A DNA stretch of 64,000 nt, from positions 47,779,619 through 47,843,618 of the forward strand of contig OX328102.1 of assembly GCA_946811185.2 (NCBI GenBank), written 5' to 3'. The notes below the pieces were generated by a model. That model ran no database searches. It was given only the letters and a program-made list of their open reading frames with translations, and was not told where the DNA came from. This document shows positions 25,801-35,848 of the stretch, one piece after another (positions within the stretch are counted from its first letter, which is position 1; every line of letters starts with the position of its first letter). Source of the stretch: Hippopus hippopus. Its lineage: Eukaryota > Mollusca > Bivalvia > Cardiida > Cardiidae. A program made the position numbers and the translations under genes.

Positions 25801-27751
25801 CAAAGTACTGGTAACAGGAACGCATGGATTGGTGCACTGGCTGTAGTGACGTAACTGAAATATTGTTGAAACCGGCATGAACACCTTAAAATCAATTGAC
25901 CACTTTTTGCAGTTTTAACTGTGTAAAGAAAATGCATTTAAAATTCACTTTCAGCTGGTGAAGAATGGAGAGAGATGGACGATAAAGAAAAAGCGCCTTA
26001 TGAGCAAGCCAGTCAAGAAGAACAGAAAAAGTATGAAAAGGCAATGGCAGAATACAGAAAGGTAACAAGGCACTGTTATAAGAAATAAAGGGGATTTACA
26101 CTCTACCAAATGATCAAAGTTTAGACTGGCCTAAACTGAATGTATTTTGCAGACAACAAATATATAAAAAAAAGATGAGATATGTATGGAAAAGGGTATG
26201 AAACATGGGAAAAGGAGAAAGTGCTGGTAACCAGCATTTTTTCCTTTTCCAGCAATGTTTTTCAAATCCTTTTTCCCCCCCGGTTGTTAAAAGTAGGGAA
26301 TTTGTGGTAAAGATTTAACTCTATCAAATGACACTTTTAGACTTGTTCAAGTTTAAATGATTTGCAGGTGTCATCTTAAATGTGGCCCAACTGATTGGAG
26401 TTGTCTATTGAACAGTAAAAACATTGTGGAAAGTGGAGAAATTGCTGTTTACTACCAACAATGTTAATATGAGATTTAGTCCTCAGTATTGTTAGAACAG
26501 ACTTCACGAAATACCGTCGGTCCGCCGGTCATGTCAGCTAAAACTGATAGCGGTCCGATAAATAAGCACCAGAATACAGGACCGACTGACGGATAAAAGT
26601 CAGCCGTACGCTTCACATGAAATGACATACCGTAAAAAGTAAACAAAAACAGTTTTCCCGTTTTAAAACCGAAAGTTCTTCGTGGAAAATTCCCAACTTT
26701 ATAATCGCAGTATTTCGGATATACATAGGCAATATATCGGTTATGTAAACTAAGGTACATCGCGGAACGATCCGAATGACCACTTTCATTTTCCCGGTTC
26801 CGGGAATTATTCTATTCCGTGATTGGCTAACTTAAATCTTGGTTGCATATCATTAAAATTTGATCCCCGCTCGGTATTTTGTATGCCCAATACAGAGAAA
26901 CAGGCCGAAAAGAGACATGAATTGAGCTTAAATGCATGATTACAGGGTGAAAACTAATGAAAAAATGAGACCTTGCTAACAAGAGGCCACATCTAGTGTC
27001 ATAATGCTTTCAAAAGCACTGCAGCTAGCTTGACGACAAAACATTTGTTTGTTTCATAGTGTTGAGATATCATACTCCACCGAATTGAATCCATGGATTC
27101 CTTTAGCTTGATTCAACAGAGAAAACAGTGTGCTTGTATTCCCTAGAACATGGGGCTCTAATCCCCCTTGCAGTTAACCCTTCTAGGGAATACAAGTCCT
27201 TTTCCTTAAGGTTTTTAACTAAGTTTTGTATGGTAAAGGCTTTACCATACAAAACTTAGTTAAAAACCTTAAGGAAAAGGACTTGAAAACATTCACCTTT
27301 TTCCACAATATTTTCTATCCTTACTATGACAAATTTTATAACCTGTGCAACATTTGTCATCTGCAAATGCTTCCAATTTGGATTAGTCTTAAAACTTTGT
27401 CATCTGGTAAAGATTTAACAGCTTATTGAAAACACCTTTGGAAAAGGAGCAATTGTAACAACCAACTGAACCTTTTCCTGAACCTGTACCTTTAGCTGCA
27501 ATACCTTCAAAACTGTTGTGAAACCAGTTTACATTGTCAGCAAATTGTGTGAATTGTATGAAATTTTTGTTGATCTGAAGATAGCATGTGCACTATAGGG
27601 ATAACAAATACTGCAGAATGTCAAAACATCTTGTCACTGTTTTCAGTCTGGAGGAGCAAAATCAAATGGTGGAGCAAAAGCAGTATCAGAAGAAGATGAA
27701 GAAGACATGGATGATGATGAGGAAGAAGAGGAAGAAGATAGTGATGAGTAA
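19876..27751 (+). CDS. HMGB high-mobility-group box protein, complete, six coding exons
   Basis: Architectural chromatin protein that binds and bends DNA without sequence specificity. Exons: 19876-19879 (only ATG G), 20727-20866, 21899-22009, 24889-25030, 25955-26061 and 27647-27751. All introns are GT-AG and all phases agree, giving 202 residues against about 200-215 in the family. HMG box A spans about residues 17-85 (DPNKPKRATSAYFFFLAECR, then CSEQWREMDSKAKKKYDD). A glycine run (GGGGG, about 90-94) links it to box B, about 98-165 (DPNQPKKPLTGYFLFLADFR, then EEWREMDDKEKAPYE). A Glu/Asp tail of about 20 residues ends in DSDE. The start is fixed by the four-base first exon ATGG|GTAAGT, which joins GT|CGT to give MGRTKMDSR; an internal Met at residue 6 is a less likely start. 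Each intron from the second on carries M1 insertions, and two further MITEs end about 50 bp before exon 4. Confidence 0.95.
19880..20726. other. HMGB intron 1
   Basis: No transposon recognised. It contains an A-run (about 20415-20427). Unusually clean compared with the other introns, which fits a 5' regulatory intron. Confidence 0.5.
20873..21071 (+). mobile_element. M1 copy 6 bases past an HMGB splice donor
   Basis: The exon ends at 20866, the donor is GTAAAT (20867-20872), and the TTAA starts at 20873. The right palindrome arm is missing: GATGGTTACCAG is followed directly by AAGGCTTCTTTG. The right end GGTAAAGGATTAA is intact. Confidence 0.9.
21252..21553. mobile_element. hAT-like MITE with 5-bp duplication (HMGB intron 2)
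   Basis: Ends CAGGGTTTTCC and GGAAAACCCTG, flanked by ACATT at 21247-21251 and 21554-21558. 302 bp, no ORF. CAGGG termini are typical of hAT elements; a 5-bp duplication departs from the usual 8. Confidence 0.75.
22073..22455 (+). mobile_element. M1 copy (22073-22298) followed by a decayed one
   Basis: The first is TTAA-bounded with a perfect palindrome. The second (22299-22455) lacks the left end and most of the right palindrome arm. A stray left-end piece lies at about 22033-22055. Confidence 0.85.
22808..23041 (-). mobile_element. M1 copy in HMGB intron 3
   Basis: GTAACCCTTTACCAGTCCAC to GTTTTGTAAAGAGTTAA, palindrome centre altered (TTGTAACAAG). Confidence 0.75.
23156..23434 (-). pseudogene. 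Zinc-finger (TTF/ZNF862-like) fragment with in-frame stop
   Basis: From an ATG at 23434 the minus strand reads MASPAKKKKHS, a TGA where Trp is expected, then SFQDQWLKDPAFKDWLV, CLICC, FTTGCTDFQRSSLVRH and SSDGHRLA, ending KGSIKNF and TAA. The C-x2-C, FxxGCxxFxxSxLxxH and GH spacing resembles the N-terminal finger of hAT-derived ZNF862/KIAA1586-type proteins (family knowledge from memory, not searched). It is an antisense relic inside the third HMGB intron. The single stop makes it nonfunctional unless read through. Confidence 0.55.
23925..24312 (+). mobile_element. SINE fragment and decayed M1
   Basis: 23925-24110 has SINE-like body words (GGTGGCTTGAACTGAATTTTG) similar to 25605-25885. 24138-24312 is an M1 plus copy with half its palindrome lost. 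Confidence 0.5.
24318..24577. mobile_element. M2 hairpin MITE, both ends
   Basis: AGCCATGCTCTGTGAAAAGA to TTTCACAGAGCATGGCT, with the internal GACCCAGCTCAGCCTGCATG hairpin. 260 bp. It ends 7 bases before M4. Confidence 0.85.
24584..24840. mobile_element. M4 hairpin MITE directly before HMGB exon 4
   Basis: TATGGCCTGCAACACGCG and CGCGTGTTGCAGGCCATA ends. Inside are AAGTGTCGTCTCGGATTAGC and GCTAATCCAAGACGGCAC around a TGCGCAGTCCGCGCA palindrome. It ends 48 bases before the exon 4 acceptor. GC is much higher than in its surroundings. Confidence 0.88.
25300..25500 (+). mobile_element. M1 copy in HMGB intron 4
   Basis: ACTATACGACACAATGAAAT, palindrome with GTTGACC centre, right end TCTTTAAAACTTTGGGTTAA. 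Confidence 0.7.
25605..25885 (+). mobile_element. SINE copy upstream of HMGB exon 5
   Basis: tRNA-like head GTAGCACAGTCGATGGCA with GGTTGGAAATCC as a decayed box B. Body GCAGCCGGTGACTTGAG and AAAGTACTGGTAACAGGAAC, tail ACTGAAATATTGTTGAAACC. Confidence 0.6.
26098..26497 (+). mobile_element. Two M1 copies sharing a TTAA
   Basis: 26098-26317 (good core, GGTAACC centre) and 26314-26497 (palindrome collapsed, right end lost at TATTGTTAGAAC). The following 26500-26930 is less AT-rich, with no recognisable repeat and no supported gene. Confidence 0.75.
27193..27421. mobile_element. Rearranged M1 with perfect 93-bp head-to-head palindrome
   Basis: 27193-27238 and 27240-27285 are exact inverted copies (46 bases each) around one base, each carrying a GGTAAAG end. 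The minus-orientation remainder runs to CATCTGGTAAAGATTTAA. Last HMGB intron. Confidence 0.85.
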
Positions 27752-28846
27752 AGGGCGTGAAAATGAACTTACAAAAGACTAAGTTTCAACTATACAGTGT
27801 TCAAACTTTAGGAACAAAACTTTTGTTGTGTCTTCATAGATTGCACTGGTTGGAAATGTAAAGGTTACATGATCGGTCAGCGGAATCTAAGCTGATCTTG
27901 TGTTGAAACTGATGGATCAACTGGGTGTTGTTGACAAGTAAATTTACTGTTGAAGTGTTTTTTTAATACCTCAAACTGAACTTTGCATTTGCCATGTTGA
28001 CAAGAACCTCTTACAGACCATATCTCTCTCATTTCTGTTTATCATGTACATTTGTCATCTTAATATCATTATTTACCATCCTGTTGACGCAAGTCATAAA
28101 GGTTCACATTCCACATGGCTGTAAAATGTGTGATTGTGTTCATGCTAGTTTGAGAGTCACCATCAATTCTTCAGTCCAAAAAAAAAAATTTTTTTTTTTT
28201 TCTCATAAATTTTGAAAAATGGACACCTTTACTTATTTGAATTTCTGCTTACCTTGTAAGTGTAAGACTAAGGTCCTTTGAAGGTGAAATTGCGTTGTGG
28301 TCAGTATTATATGTAAACCATAGTGACCAAATACCTGGTATTTTCAACAAAAATCTGCATTGCAATTTTAGATCTATCATCTATGTCAATTTTGTCGATG
28401 TGCGAGATTTATAAAGCTGAAGCTGCATTGATGTTAAATTTTAAAGAACATCATGGAAGTAGTTTGGAAGAAAGAGTCGAGCATATTATTTTTGCAATAA
28501 ATCAGGGAGGATAAACTTTGACTTGAAACAGTGCAGTTTTTACTTACCTAGGTCTCCAAAATAAAGAAAGAAAAATGCATCCCTCAGAAATTCAGTCTAT
28601 ATATTTGACAAATTGTGTGCAACTTCCACATTCAAAACATGTTGACCTTACCTCAGTCTGATCCACGATATTGACATTCAGTTGGTCGTATAGATTGTTG
28701 GAATTGTACAGGAATTACAGATTGAAAATCAAAAGCAATTGTTAGATGGAAAGAAAAAAATGGTGCAAAAATCTTTTTAAGGATTCAACCCTAGCCATTT
28801 TGAATTAATTTGACATGTGAATTTGTATGTTTTGTAATGCAGTATA

Positions 28847-28852
28847 AATAAA
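28847..28852 (+). terminator. HMGB polyadenylation signal
   Basis: A canonical AATAAA hexamer about 1.1 kb after the HMGB stop, the first clear one on this strand. The stretch 27752-28846 is otherwise AT-rich, free of M1 copies and without a convincing ORF, consistent with a 3' UTR. Cleavage is expected within about 30 bases. An M1 copy begins at 28938, just beyond. Confidence 0.6.
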
Positions 28853-28937
28853 GCCTTGAGCACCTTGCTTATAAGGGTTTACCAATCAGACAAGCTACTA
28901 AATTGTCTTACAGCAAAATGGTGGTCAAAACACCTCT

Positions 28938-29155
28938 TTAACACTTTACCAAACGACAAAATTTTAGACTGGTCCAAATTGAAAGCATTTGCAGACGACA
29001 AAATTAGTGTGACTCAAAAATTGAAATTTGTTCTGGGAGGGTAGAAAACATTGTGGGAAAAGGAGAAAATGCTGGTTACCAGCATTTTCTCCTTTTCCCA
29101 CGATGTTTTCAAAAGGCTTCTTTTTCAGGGCCGTGAAAACCAGGGAAAGGGTTAA
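28938..29155 (+). mobile_element. M1 copy just after HMGB
   Basis: TTAA at 28938 and 29152. Very close to consensus: TTTACCAAACGACAAAATTT and ACTGGTCCAAATTGAAAG, palindrome with one mismatch. Confidence 0.9.
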
Positions 29156-29327
29156 ATAAATCTAACAGAGAATAGGTGAACAGTCCACGAGTCATGGGAG
29201 GTTAAGACAAGGCCAGGAAATTTGCTAGCAGTTGGTTTTATATGCTACAACCCTTCTTTACATTATTTATTCCAGCTGGATATTTCAGGGGTATTTAAGA
29301 CCCATCTTGTAGGTACTCGTTATATCT

Positions 29328-30610
29328 TTTAACTTGTTACCAGAAGACAAAATTAGCCCATATTAAATTCTGTTGCAGACGACAAAGTAAACACAACTAA
29401 AAAACTCAAAATTTGTTTTTTTGAAGTGGGGCTGTGAGAAAAGGAGAGAATTGCTGACAAACAGCATTTTCTCCTTTTATCACAATGTTTTAAAAAGCCT
29501 CCTTTCTCAAGGTCATGTACACCAGGGGTGAAAAAAAACTCATTCGTACCAACAATTGATGAGACTGTGAAAGAGTAATGGTTTTACAAAAGAAACACCC
29601 CCAAACTGTCTGAATTCTGGTTTATGCGCTTATTTATTGGAAAAAGGCTTTTTATTTCAAATTTTTATGCAATCTCAATTTTGGTCCTGTTTTATGTTAG
29701 TACCAGTAGTTTTATGTCATTCAATGAAACATCTGTTAATAAAGTCATATTTAACAGTATTGGTATTTTAGTCCTACTTGACTCTATTACACAATATGCA
29801 GTTTTTAGACTTTATTAGTTAAAATTCTTTACCAAGCAACAAAATTTGAGACTGGTCCAAATTCAAAGCATTTGCAGATGATCAAATAATCAAGTAAATG
29901 ATCAAAAACTGAAATTTCTCTGAGGGTGTAGAAAACATTGTTAGAAAAGAAGAAAATGCTGGTTACCAGCATTTTCTCCTTTTCCAACAAAGTTTTCAAA
30001 AGCCGCCTTCCGGTGGATCATTAAACTCGGGAAGGGTTAAAGGTATTGAGATGTTGGTAACCGTAGTGACATGTTGGTAAAACAGAAAGTTTGTAAAGAC
30101 ACATGGTTGCTCCTTGCATAGTGCAGCAGGCTGATTGAGAACTGCAGCGATGTTATTTGTGGTATTGCATGAATTCGCCAGTGTGTTAGTCATTTTACAG
30201 AAGTTGATCTCTCTAGTCCAATGGTATCTTGACCAGTACTAAGAATTACTTTGATAATTCTGACAAACAATAAAATTTTTAGACTTGTCAAAATTGACAG
30301 CATTTTACTGTCAACAAAAAGAAGTGAGACACTCAGACTCCAAAAATTGAAAATTGCTTTTCGAAGGGAAGAAGACATTGTAAAAAGAGGAGAAAATGCT
30401 GGTTTCTCCTTTTCCCACAATGGTAGAGAGATAACAGAATCCTAACTTGTTAACTATGTTTTCATTCTACACATTTCATATTCTATTCAAAATCGTTAGC
30501 AGATGACAAATGTGAAGTAATTTGTCTTTAGAAAGTGTAGAAAACTTGTGTGGAGGAAAACAAGCTTGGTTATAGATTTTTTTCCTCGATGTTTAATCTT
30601 TCAAATTACA
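29328..30610 (+). mobile_element. Four M1 copies of decreasing quality
   Basis: 29328-29525 (decayed), 29818-30038 (both TTAA, good palindrome), 30250-30425 (core collapsed to GCTGGTTTCTCC) and 30450-30610 (barely recognisable). 30039-30249 is unique. Confidence 0.65.
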
Positions 30611-30639
30611 CAGCGTCAACAAATGTTTGATTGTCAAGT

Positions 30640-30850
30640 TGTAGTTGCCATGTCATAGTGGTAACAAGACTGACGGTCAGGTCCAAGGGGTTGTAACTTT
30701 GTGGAAAAGCAGTCAGTGGCTTCAAAAGACTTGTGTAGGAATGGTAAATAATATGCTAGGGATTTGTTGGTAGATGAGCTGAATGACCAGTTAAAAGTAT
30801 GACACTGAACATACGGTACACAGTACATTGCATACATAATCTGGTTTCAT
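30640..30850 (+). mobile_element. Possible SINE remnant
   Basis: CATAGTGGTAACAAGACTG with GTCCAAGGGGTTGTAAC resembles a decayed tRNA-like head, followed by AGCAGTCAGTGGCTTC. Weak. Confidence 0.3.
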
Positions 30851-31221
30851 TCTTTGGGCGGCGTCTTCTCTGCAGATTGTCCACTTATATGTTACAAGGT
30901 TGGGGTGCTCCTAACAGAGAGACATCAGGCTAGATTTGTCCATATTGAAACATTTGCAGAACAAGAATTGTGGCTCAAGTGATGAAAAATTTGTCTTGAA
31001 AAGCTTAAAAACATTGTGGGAGAGATAGAAAACCCTGTTTTTGGGAGGCGTCTTGTGGGAAAGCAGACAATGGCTTTGAAAGAAAATTGTGTGAAAAACT
31101 GGTATAAAAAAAGCCTAGGAAAGCTTGAAAGCAGTGTTCTGCCAAGGTTTTGAGCTATAGGGGCCACTGGCCCACCCAAGCTTAAAAAGTGGGGCCATCT
31201 ACATGCTACATGGGGCCAAGT

Positions 31222-31881
31222 CAGTCAATCGAACATCGAATGAGACATAAAATGGATATTTTTTCCAGGCAGATATCCACTGATTTTCTTGCAACATAAG
31301 CCAGTGCCTCCATCAATTCAGTAGTAGATTTATCAGAGGAACTGGAAACGGTTTTACCACATTTAAGAGCAGAAATATTAGGACAATCAAGATTTTCCAA
31401 CAATTTCAAAAGACTTGTCATATTTTGTTATTAGAATATCTTCTTTGGCTATCCAAAATATAACCTTCAAAGCTGACATGACACCACTCTCTTACTGATC
31501 ACAAATATGCTTGACACTCTTCTGGAGGTCACCAGTCATTGAATCTGCAAGGACTGCAGCTATATGATTGGAACTATCTGCGCCTCGTTAATGTGCTAGT
31601 TCTGAAGTTTTTAGTAGGTTCCGTGAGAGAGTTGTGCTTTTTTGTGACTTATACACAATGAACAAGTCATGGATTTTTTTTAAGTCATACAGCAACCTGG
31701 GAAAATTCGAGAGCCATTTATTTTTAAAACGTCGTTTTAAAACCACGAACTTTTTGCCTGGGGTCGGACTTACCATCATCAGTTGAGGTTTATGACCATG
31801 AGTGTTCCGAGTCTGTTTTTGGCCGATCGGTAGGCTCAAGCTGGGTGTCTGTTTTGGCCTTTTCTGACGCAGATTGGCCAA
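31222..31881 (-). pseudogene. Degenerate hAT/ZNF862-type transposase-derived sequence
   Basis: Minus-strand open segments at 31881-31588 (KKFVVLKRRFKNKWLSNFPR, LLKTSELAH), a middle piece reading SSNHIAAVLADSMTGDLQKS with stops, and 31421-31221 (CPNISALKCGKTVSSSSDKS, TTELMEALAYVARKSVDICL). The order and the KWLSNFPRLLYD start resemble the second half of ZNF862/KIAA1586-like proteins. Stops and frame changes break it into three parts. It may derive from the same type of element as the fragment at 23156-23434. No terminal repeats or target duplication were identified. Confidence 0.45.
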
Positions 31882-32375
31882 AATAAATGAGTATGGATCT
31901 AGTTTTTTTTTGTCTGCTTCTTTTCAGCCATCGCGATCATCTGATGCAGAAGGAACTCGAAAACATGTTCCGTGTTGTTGCGACAAAGATATCTATTGGT
32001 CAAAATTAGGAAAATACCTTTTTGCTGAAGAAGTTTATCCAATGAAAATCGCTGATATGAGCAACAACTTTGTTCCAAGCGTCTTTCTGAATTCGGATAA
32101 CTAAACAGAGATAAAGCAGGAACCACTTTATACCAGTTGATTCACCCCCCATATTTTTCGGACCTACGGCCAACGCTGCGTATTTTTGACGCGCCAGTTG
32201 GCCCATTAGACATAATTTTAATACGCCGTCTGTAATTTTTTAGCACCGATCCAGCAATGGCACGTCCTCGGCAGAACTCTGTTGAAAGCCATGATTTTAA
32301 CTGAAATAATGTTGAAAATGGCGCTAACTTAATACCATACGATCAATCAGTTCAGAAGCCTTCTACTTAAGGCTC

Positions 32376-32600
32376 ATAACCTGTATCACACAATCCTGGA
32401 TTTTGACAATCCTGTAAAGGAAGGCCTTTGACAACATTGCAGAAAATGGAGAAAATGCTGGTAACCAGCATTTTCTCCTTTTCTCACAATGTTTTCTACC
32501 CCTTTAAATACAAATCCAATCATTTGAGCCACACTGAATTTATTGTCTGTAAATGATTTTAATTTGAATTAGTCTAAAACTTTGTCATTTGGTAGAGTTA
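32376..32600 (-). mobile_element. M1 copy
   Basis: ATAACCTGTATCACACAATC to GTCATTTGGTAGAGTTAA, palindrome centre GGTAACC. A scrap of another lies at 32665-32790. Confidence 0.75.
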
Positions 32601-32826
32601 AAACACACGATTATTTATTTCAAACTTGATTTGTTGTCTGGAACTCTAAAATCATCTTCGCTTTTTTCCAGATTACATAATTCTAGACTAGTCCAACTGA
32701 AAGCATCTCCATACGACATCAAATGTGGTTCAAATGAGAAAAAGATCATTTAGACAGGTCTTCAATTTTGTTTTTTGGTGCAGATTTAATTATCATTTTT
32801 GTTAAACTTGATGGCTAAAATATATG

Positions 32827-33285
32827 ACCCATGCTCTATGAAAAGTGTGTTAATGCATCAGCAAAACGCACCGGCCAGGTCAGTCTGCTCAGTCCATGCA
32901 GGCTGACCTGGGTTGAAATATTCTACTATTGGTCATTTTATTGCGCATAACTGACCAGTCTACACAAGTCATGATTTAGTCTGTTGTTATATAAAATAGA
33001 ACTCATGGATCTATAATGAGAAGATCACTTTTTTTGGTTTAACTCTTTACCAAACAATCCCTGGTTTTTACGACCCAGAGGAAGGAGCCTTTTGGAAACA
33101 TGGGAAAAAGAGAAAATGCTGGTAACCAGCATTTTCTCCTTTTCCCACAATGTTTTCTACTCTTCTAAAGTCAAGTTTCAATTTTTGAGTCACGTTTATT
33201 TTGTAGTCTGCAAATGCTTTCAATTTGGACAAGTCTAAAATTTTGTCGTTTGGTAAAGAGTTAAGTGCATCGTCAGAGCATGGTT
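32827..33285. mobile_element. M2 copy split by M1 (33039-33264)
   Basis: CCATGCTCTATGAAAAGTG and a CAGTCTGCTCAGTCCATGCA hairpin. The right end CAGAGCATGGTTC follows after M1. Confidence 0.65.
33039..33264 (-). mobile_element. M1 copy inside M2
   Basis: TTAA at 33039 and 33261. CTCTTTACCAAACAATCCC to TTTTGTCGTTTGGTAAAGAG. Confidence 0.88.
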
Positions 33286-33299
33286 CTTATATTTTGAGC

Positions 33300-33545
33300 C
33301 ACTAACTGGGAAAAGGGGGTTTGATGTATCTATGATGCAAAATACCAGGCAAGTCATCACATAATCATGGATTCATAAAATCCTGTTTAACAACAGACTG
33401 AATCAGTTAATCGTGAGGTAGAATGGTCCCTGGACATGCAAAAAAAATTACCAAAAACAGAAAAGTTTTGACCCAGGTGAGCCTGTGCACTGACGTATGT
33501 TGATTTTTTTTTTCTTGTCATTAAAATCCCCTTTTCAGATTATGA
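33300..33545. mobile_element. M2 copy
   Basis: ACTGGGAAAAGGGGGTTTGA and GTTTTGACCCAGGTGAGCC to AATCCCCTTTTCAGAT. 33546-33917 is AT-rich; it includes CTGTCAGTGACTAACACTTG, which recurs in similar form at about 47801. Confidence 0.65.
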
Positions 33546-33917
33546 CAGTAACAAAGCAAATGCTGGCAAATACAAGAAGAAAGGAAAAACATACATAGCG
33601 AAAAGATAGATAAATAGACATATTACCTTTTCCATTTTCAATAAAATTTATACCCTTGATGACACAAATATTTCTTGCAACTTGAAAAGCATCATATTTT
33701 AAAACTAGGTCAAAAGTTGCCAGGTTGCTCTTTCGTTAACTTTTTATCTTTTTTTTTTTAAATTTTGTTTTTCTGTCAGTGACTAACACTTGAACTGAGC
33801 ATACAGTTACAGATAGTTACCTTTACAGTAGTTGGCATACTACATGCATTTTAACACCTGTTTTGTTTACTTTGGCAGCATTTGGGCCTGTACACTTCAA
33901 ACAACTATTTTTCCATC

Positions 33918-34123
33918 ATTAACCCTGTACAGCACGATCCTGTATCTTATTGAATCTGAAGATGGCCTTTGAAAAACATGGGAAAAGGAGAAAATGCCAC
34001 CATTTTCTCCTTTTTCCACACTTTTCTTCACCTCAAAGACATCATCACTTGAGCTAAATTAATTTTGTCATCTGCAAATGATTTTAATTGAGTCCAAAAT
34101 TTTGTCATTTCATGATGAGTTAA
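33918..34123 (-). mobile_element. M1 copy
   Basis: TTAACCCTGTACAGCACGAT to TTTCATGATGAGTTAA; the palindrome centre is shortened (AATGCCACCATTTTC). 34124-34765 shows no gene or known repeat. Confidence 0.75.
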
Positions 34124-34765
34124 TTCTCAATTCAGCTCTTGGTAATACACCATTTTAAAACTAACAAGTTGAGAGTTTCACAAGAAAGGGTCAGACAGTG
34201 TAGACACCACATGATGACATAGGCACTCCTTGCCTTCTGCTAGTAGAGCTTAAAGCTACACCTAGGTATACTTGTTTTGGGTTATGTTTTAACAAATTTC
34301 ATTTCCATGTAATCCAACTAAAATCATTCTTTTATCCTCATGCCAAATGTTGCCACTGACAGTTGCATTTCATTTTTTGGAGGCCATCAAAGAAATCCCA
34401 TTTGTGACATTTTCGGTTTAGAATCAAAGGTTTCCAATAAACGTATTTATCTGTTACACCATTTACATGTATATTGGTAATTTATTGTATGATTACACAG
34501 CTGACTATATTCTGAACCATTTTACAGTCTTTAAAATTTTAATAGCATCTTTCCTCTCTGGCTCTAAGGATGTATCTTTAAAACATAGGTTGCAAAAAAT
34601 ATCAAGTAATAGTAAAAGACCAATTTTATTTTCATGAACACATTAACTTTTATAATTTCATTCAATTCTAAATGGCTTACAACTAAAAATGCATGACAAC
34701 ATAGGATGATCTACAATAGGGCAACCAGCAGGATATGCTGAAATAATTTCAGTACAGGATAACAG

Positions 34766-35378
34766 TTAACTCTTAACAAAACAACAAAATTTTGGACTGG
34801 ACCAAATTGAAAGCATTTGCAGACAACAAATTAAATGTAACTCAAATGATAATTTCTATCTTTGATAGGGCAGAAAACATTGTGGGAAAAGGAGAAAATG
34901 ATGGTCTTCTCTTTCAGGGTTGTCAAAACTTAGGATTGTGAATTAACCCTTTACCAAACAATCCCTGGTTTTTACGACCCTGAGATAGAAGCCTTTTGAA
35001 AACATTGTGCGAAAAGGAGAAAATGCTGGTAACCAGCATTTTCTCCTTTTCCCACAATGTTTTCTACCCTGCTGAAAACAAATTTCAATTTTTGAGTTAT
35101 GTTTATTTTGTCATCTGCAAGTGCTTTGAATTTGGACCAGTCTAAAATTTTGTCGTTTGGTAAAGAGTTAACTCTAACCAAATGACAAAAGTGTTGACTT
35201 ATGCAAATTGAAAACATTAGCAGACAACAAATAATACGATACTCAAATCATGGGATCTGTATCTAAAAGAGGAGAAAACATAGTGCTGGTTTCAGCTTTT
35301 TCTCCTTTTCCCACGATGGTTTTAAATGCCTTTTACCTCACAGTTATTAGAACTGTGCACTATGTTGTAAAGGCTTAA
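34766..35378. mobile_element. Chain of three M1 copies joined at shared TTAAs
   Basis: 34766-34946 (plus, palindrome deleted), 34943-35171 (minus, near consensus) and 35168-35378 (plus, shortened core). Neighbours share TTAA at 34943 and 35168. Confidence 0.88.
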
Positions 35379-35848
35379 CTCTTTTATTACCAAACGACAA
35401 AATGTTCAAACTGTCTAAATTAAAAGCATTTATTGATTGAATGGTGTTTTACACCGCTTTCAACATTATTTCAGTCATATCAAGGCAACAGCTCTTAATA
35501 TTTATGTTTTTCCTGGGTTTTTACCAGTACTACAGTTGGGGATCTGAAGTGTCTTGCCAAAGGACACTCCCTGAAAAGGCCTAGAGATGCGATAAGGCTC
35601 GAACCCCAGACCTCCAGATCACAAGTCCTACACTTTACTACTGAGCCAGGCAGGACCCCTTTAAAAGCATTTGCACTGGACAATTAAAATGTGACTTAAA
35701 TGAATTTGTATGTCTTTGAAAGGGTGGAAATCATTAAAGGAAAAGGAATAAATGGTGGTTAATAGCATTTTTTTCCTCTTCCCTACATTGCTTTCAAAAG
35801 GCGTTGGTCCCAGGGTCGTTAAAACCCAGGATTGCTTGGTAAAGAGTT
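35376..35848 (+). mobile_element. M1 copy split by a full-length SINE
   Basis: Left CTTAACTCTTTTATTACC to 35431. The right part resumes at 35661 and ends TTGCTTGGTAAAGAGTTA. The flanking 12-base duplication is M1 sequence. Confidence 0.85.
35432..35660 (-). mobile_element. Full-length tRNA-derived SINE (type b) with 12-bp target duplication
   Basis: On the minus strand: CCTGCCTGGCTCAGTAGTAA (box A region), GGGGTTCGAGCC (box B), AAGACACTTCAGATCC, AGTACTGGTAAAAACCCAGG, and the tail CTGAAATAATGTTGAAAGCG. Flanked by TTAAAAGCATTT at 35420-35431 and 35661-35672. Box B is near perfect, so this copy looks young. Confidence 0.9.

Noticed and set aside
26476..26760. 94-codon minus-strand ORF in the HMGB intron
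   Set aside because: No recognisable domain; it lies in a unique, less AT-rich stretch where long ORFs are expected by chance.
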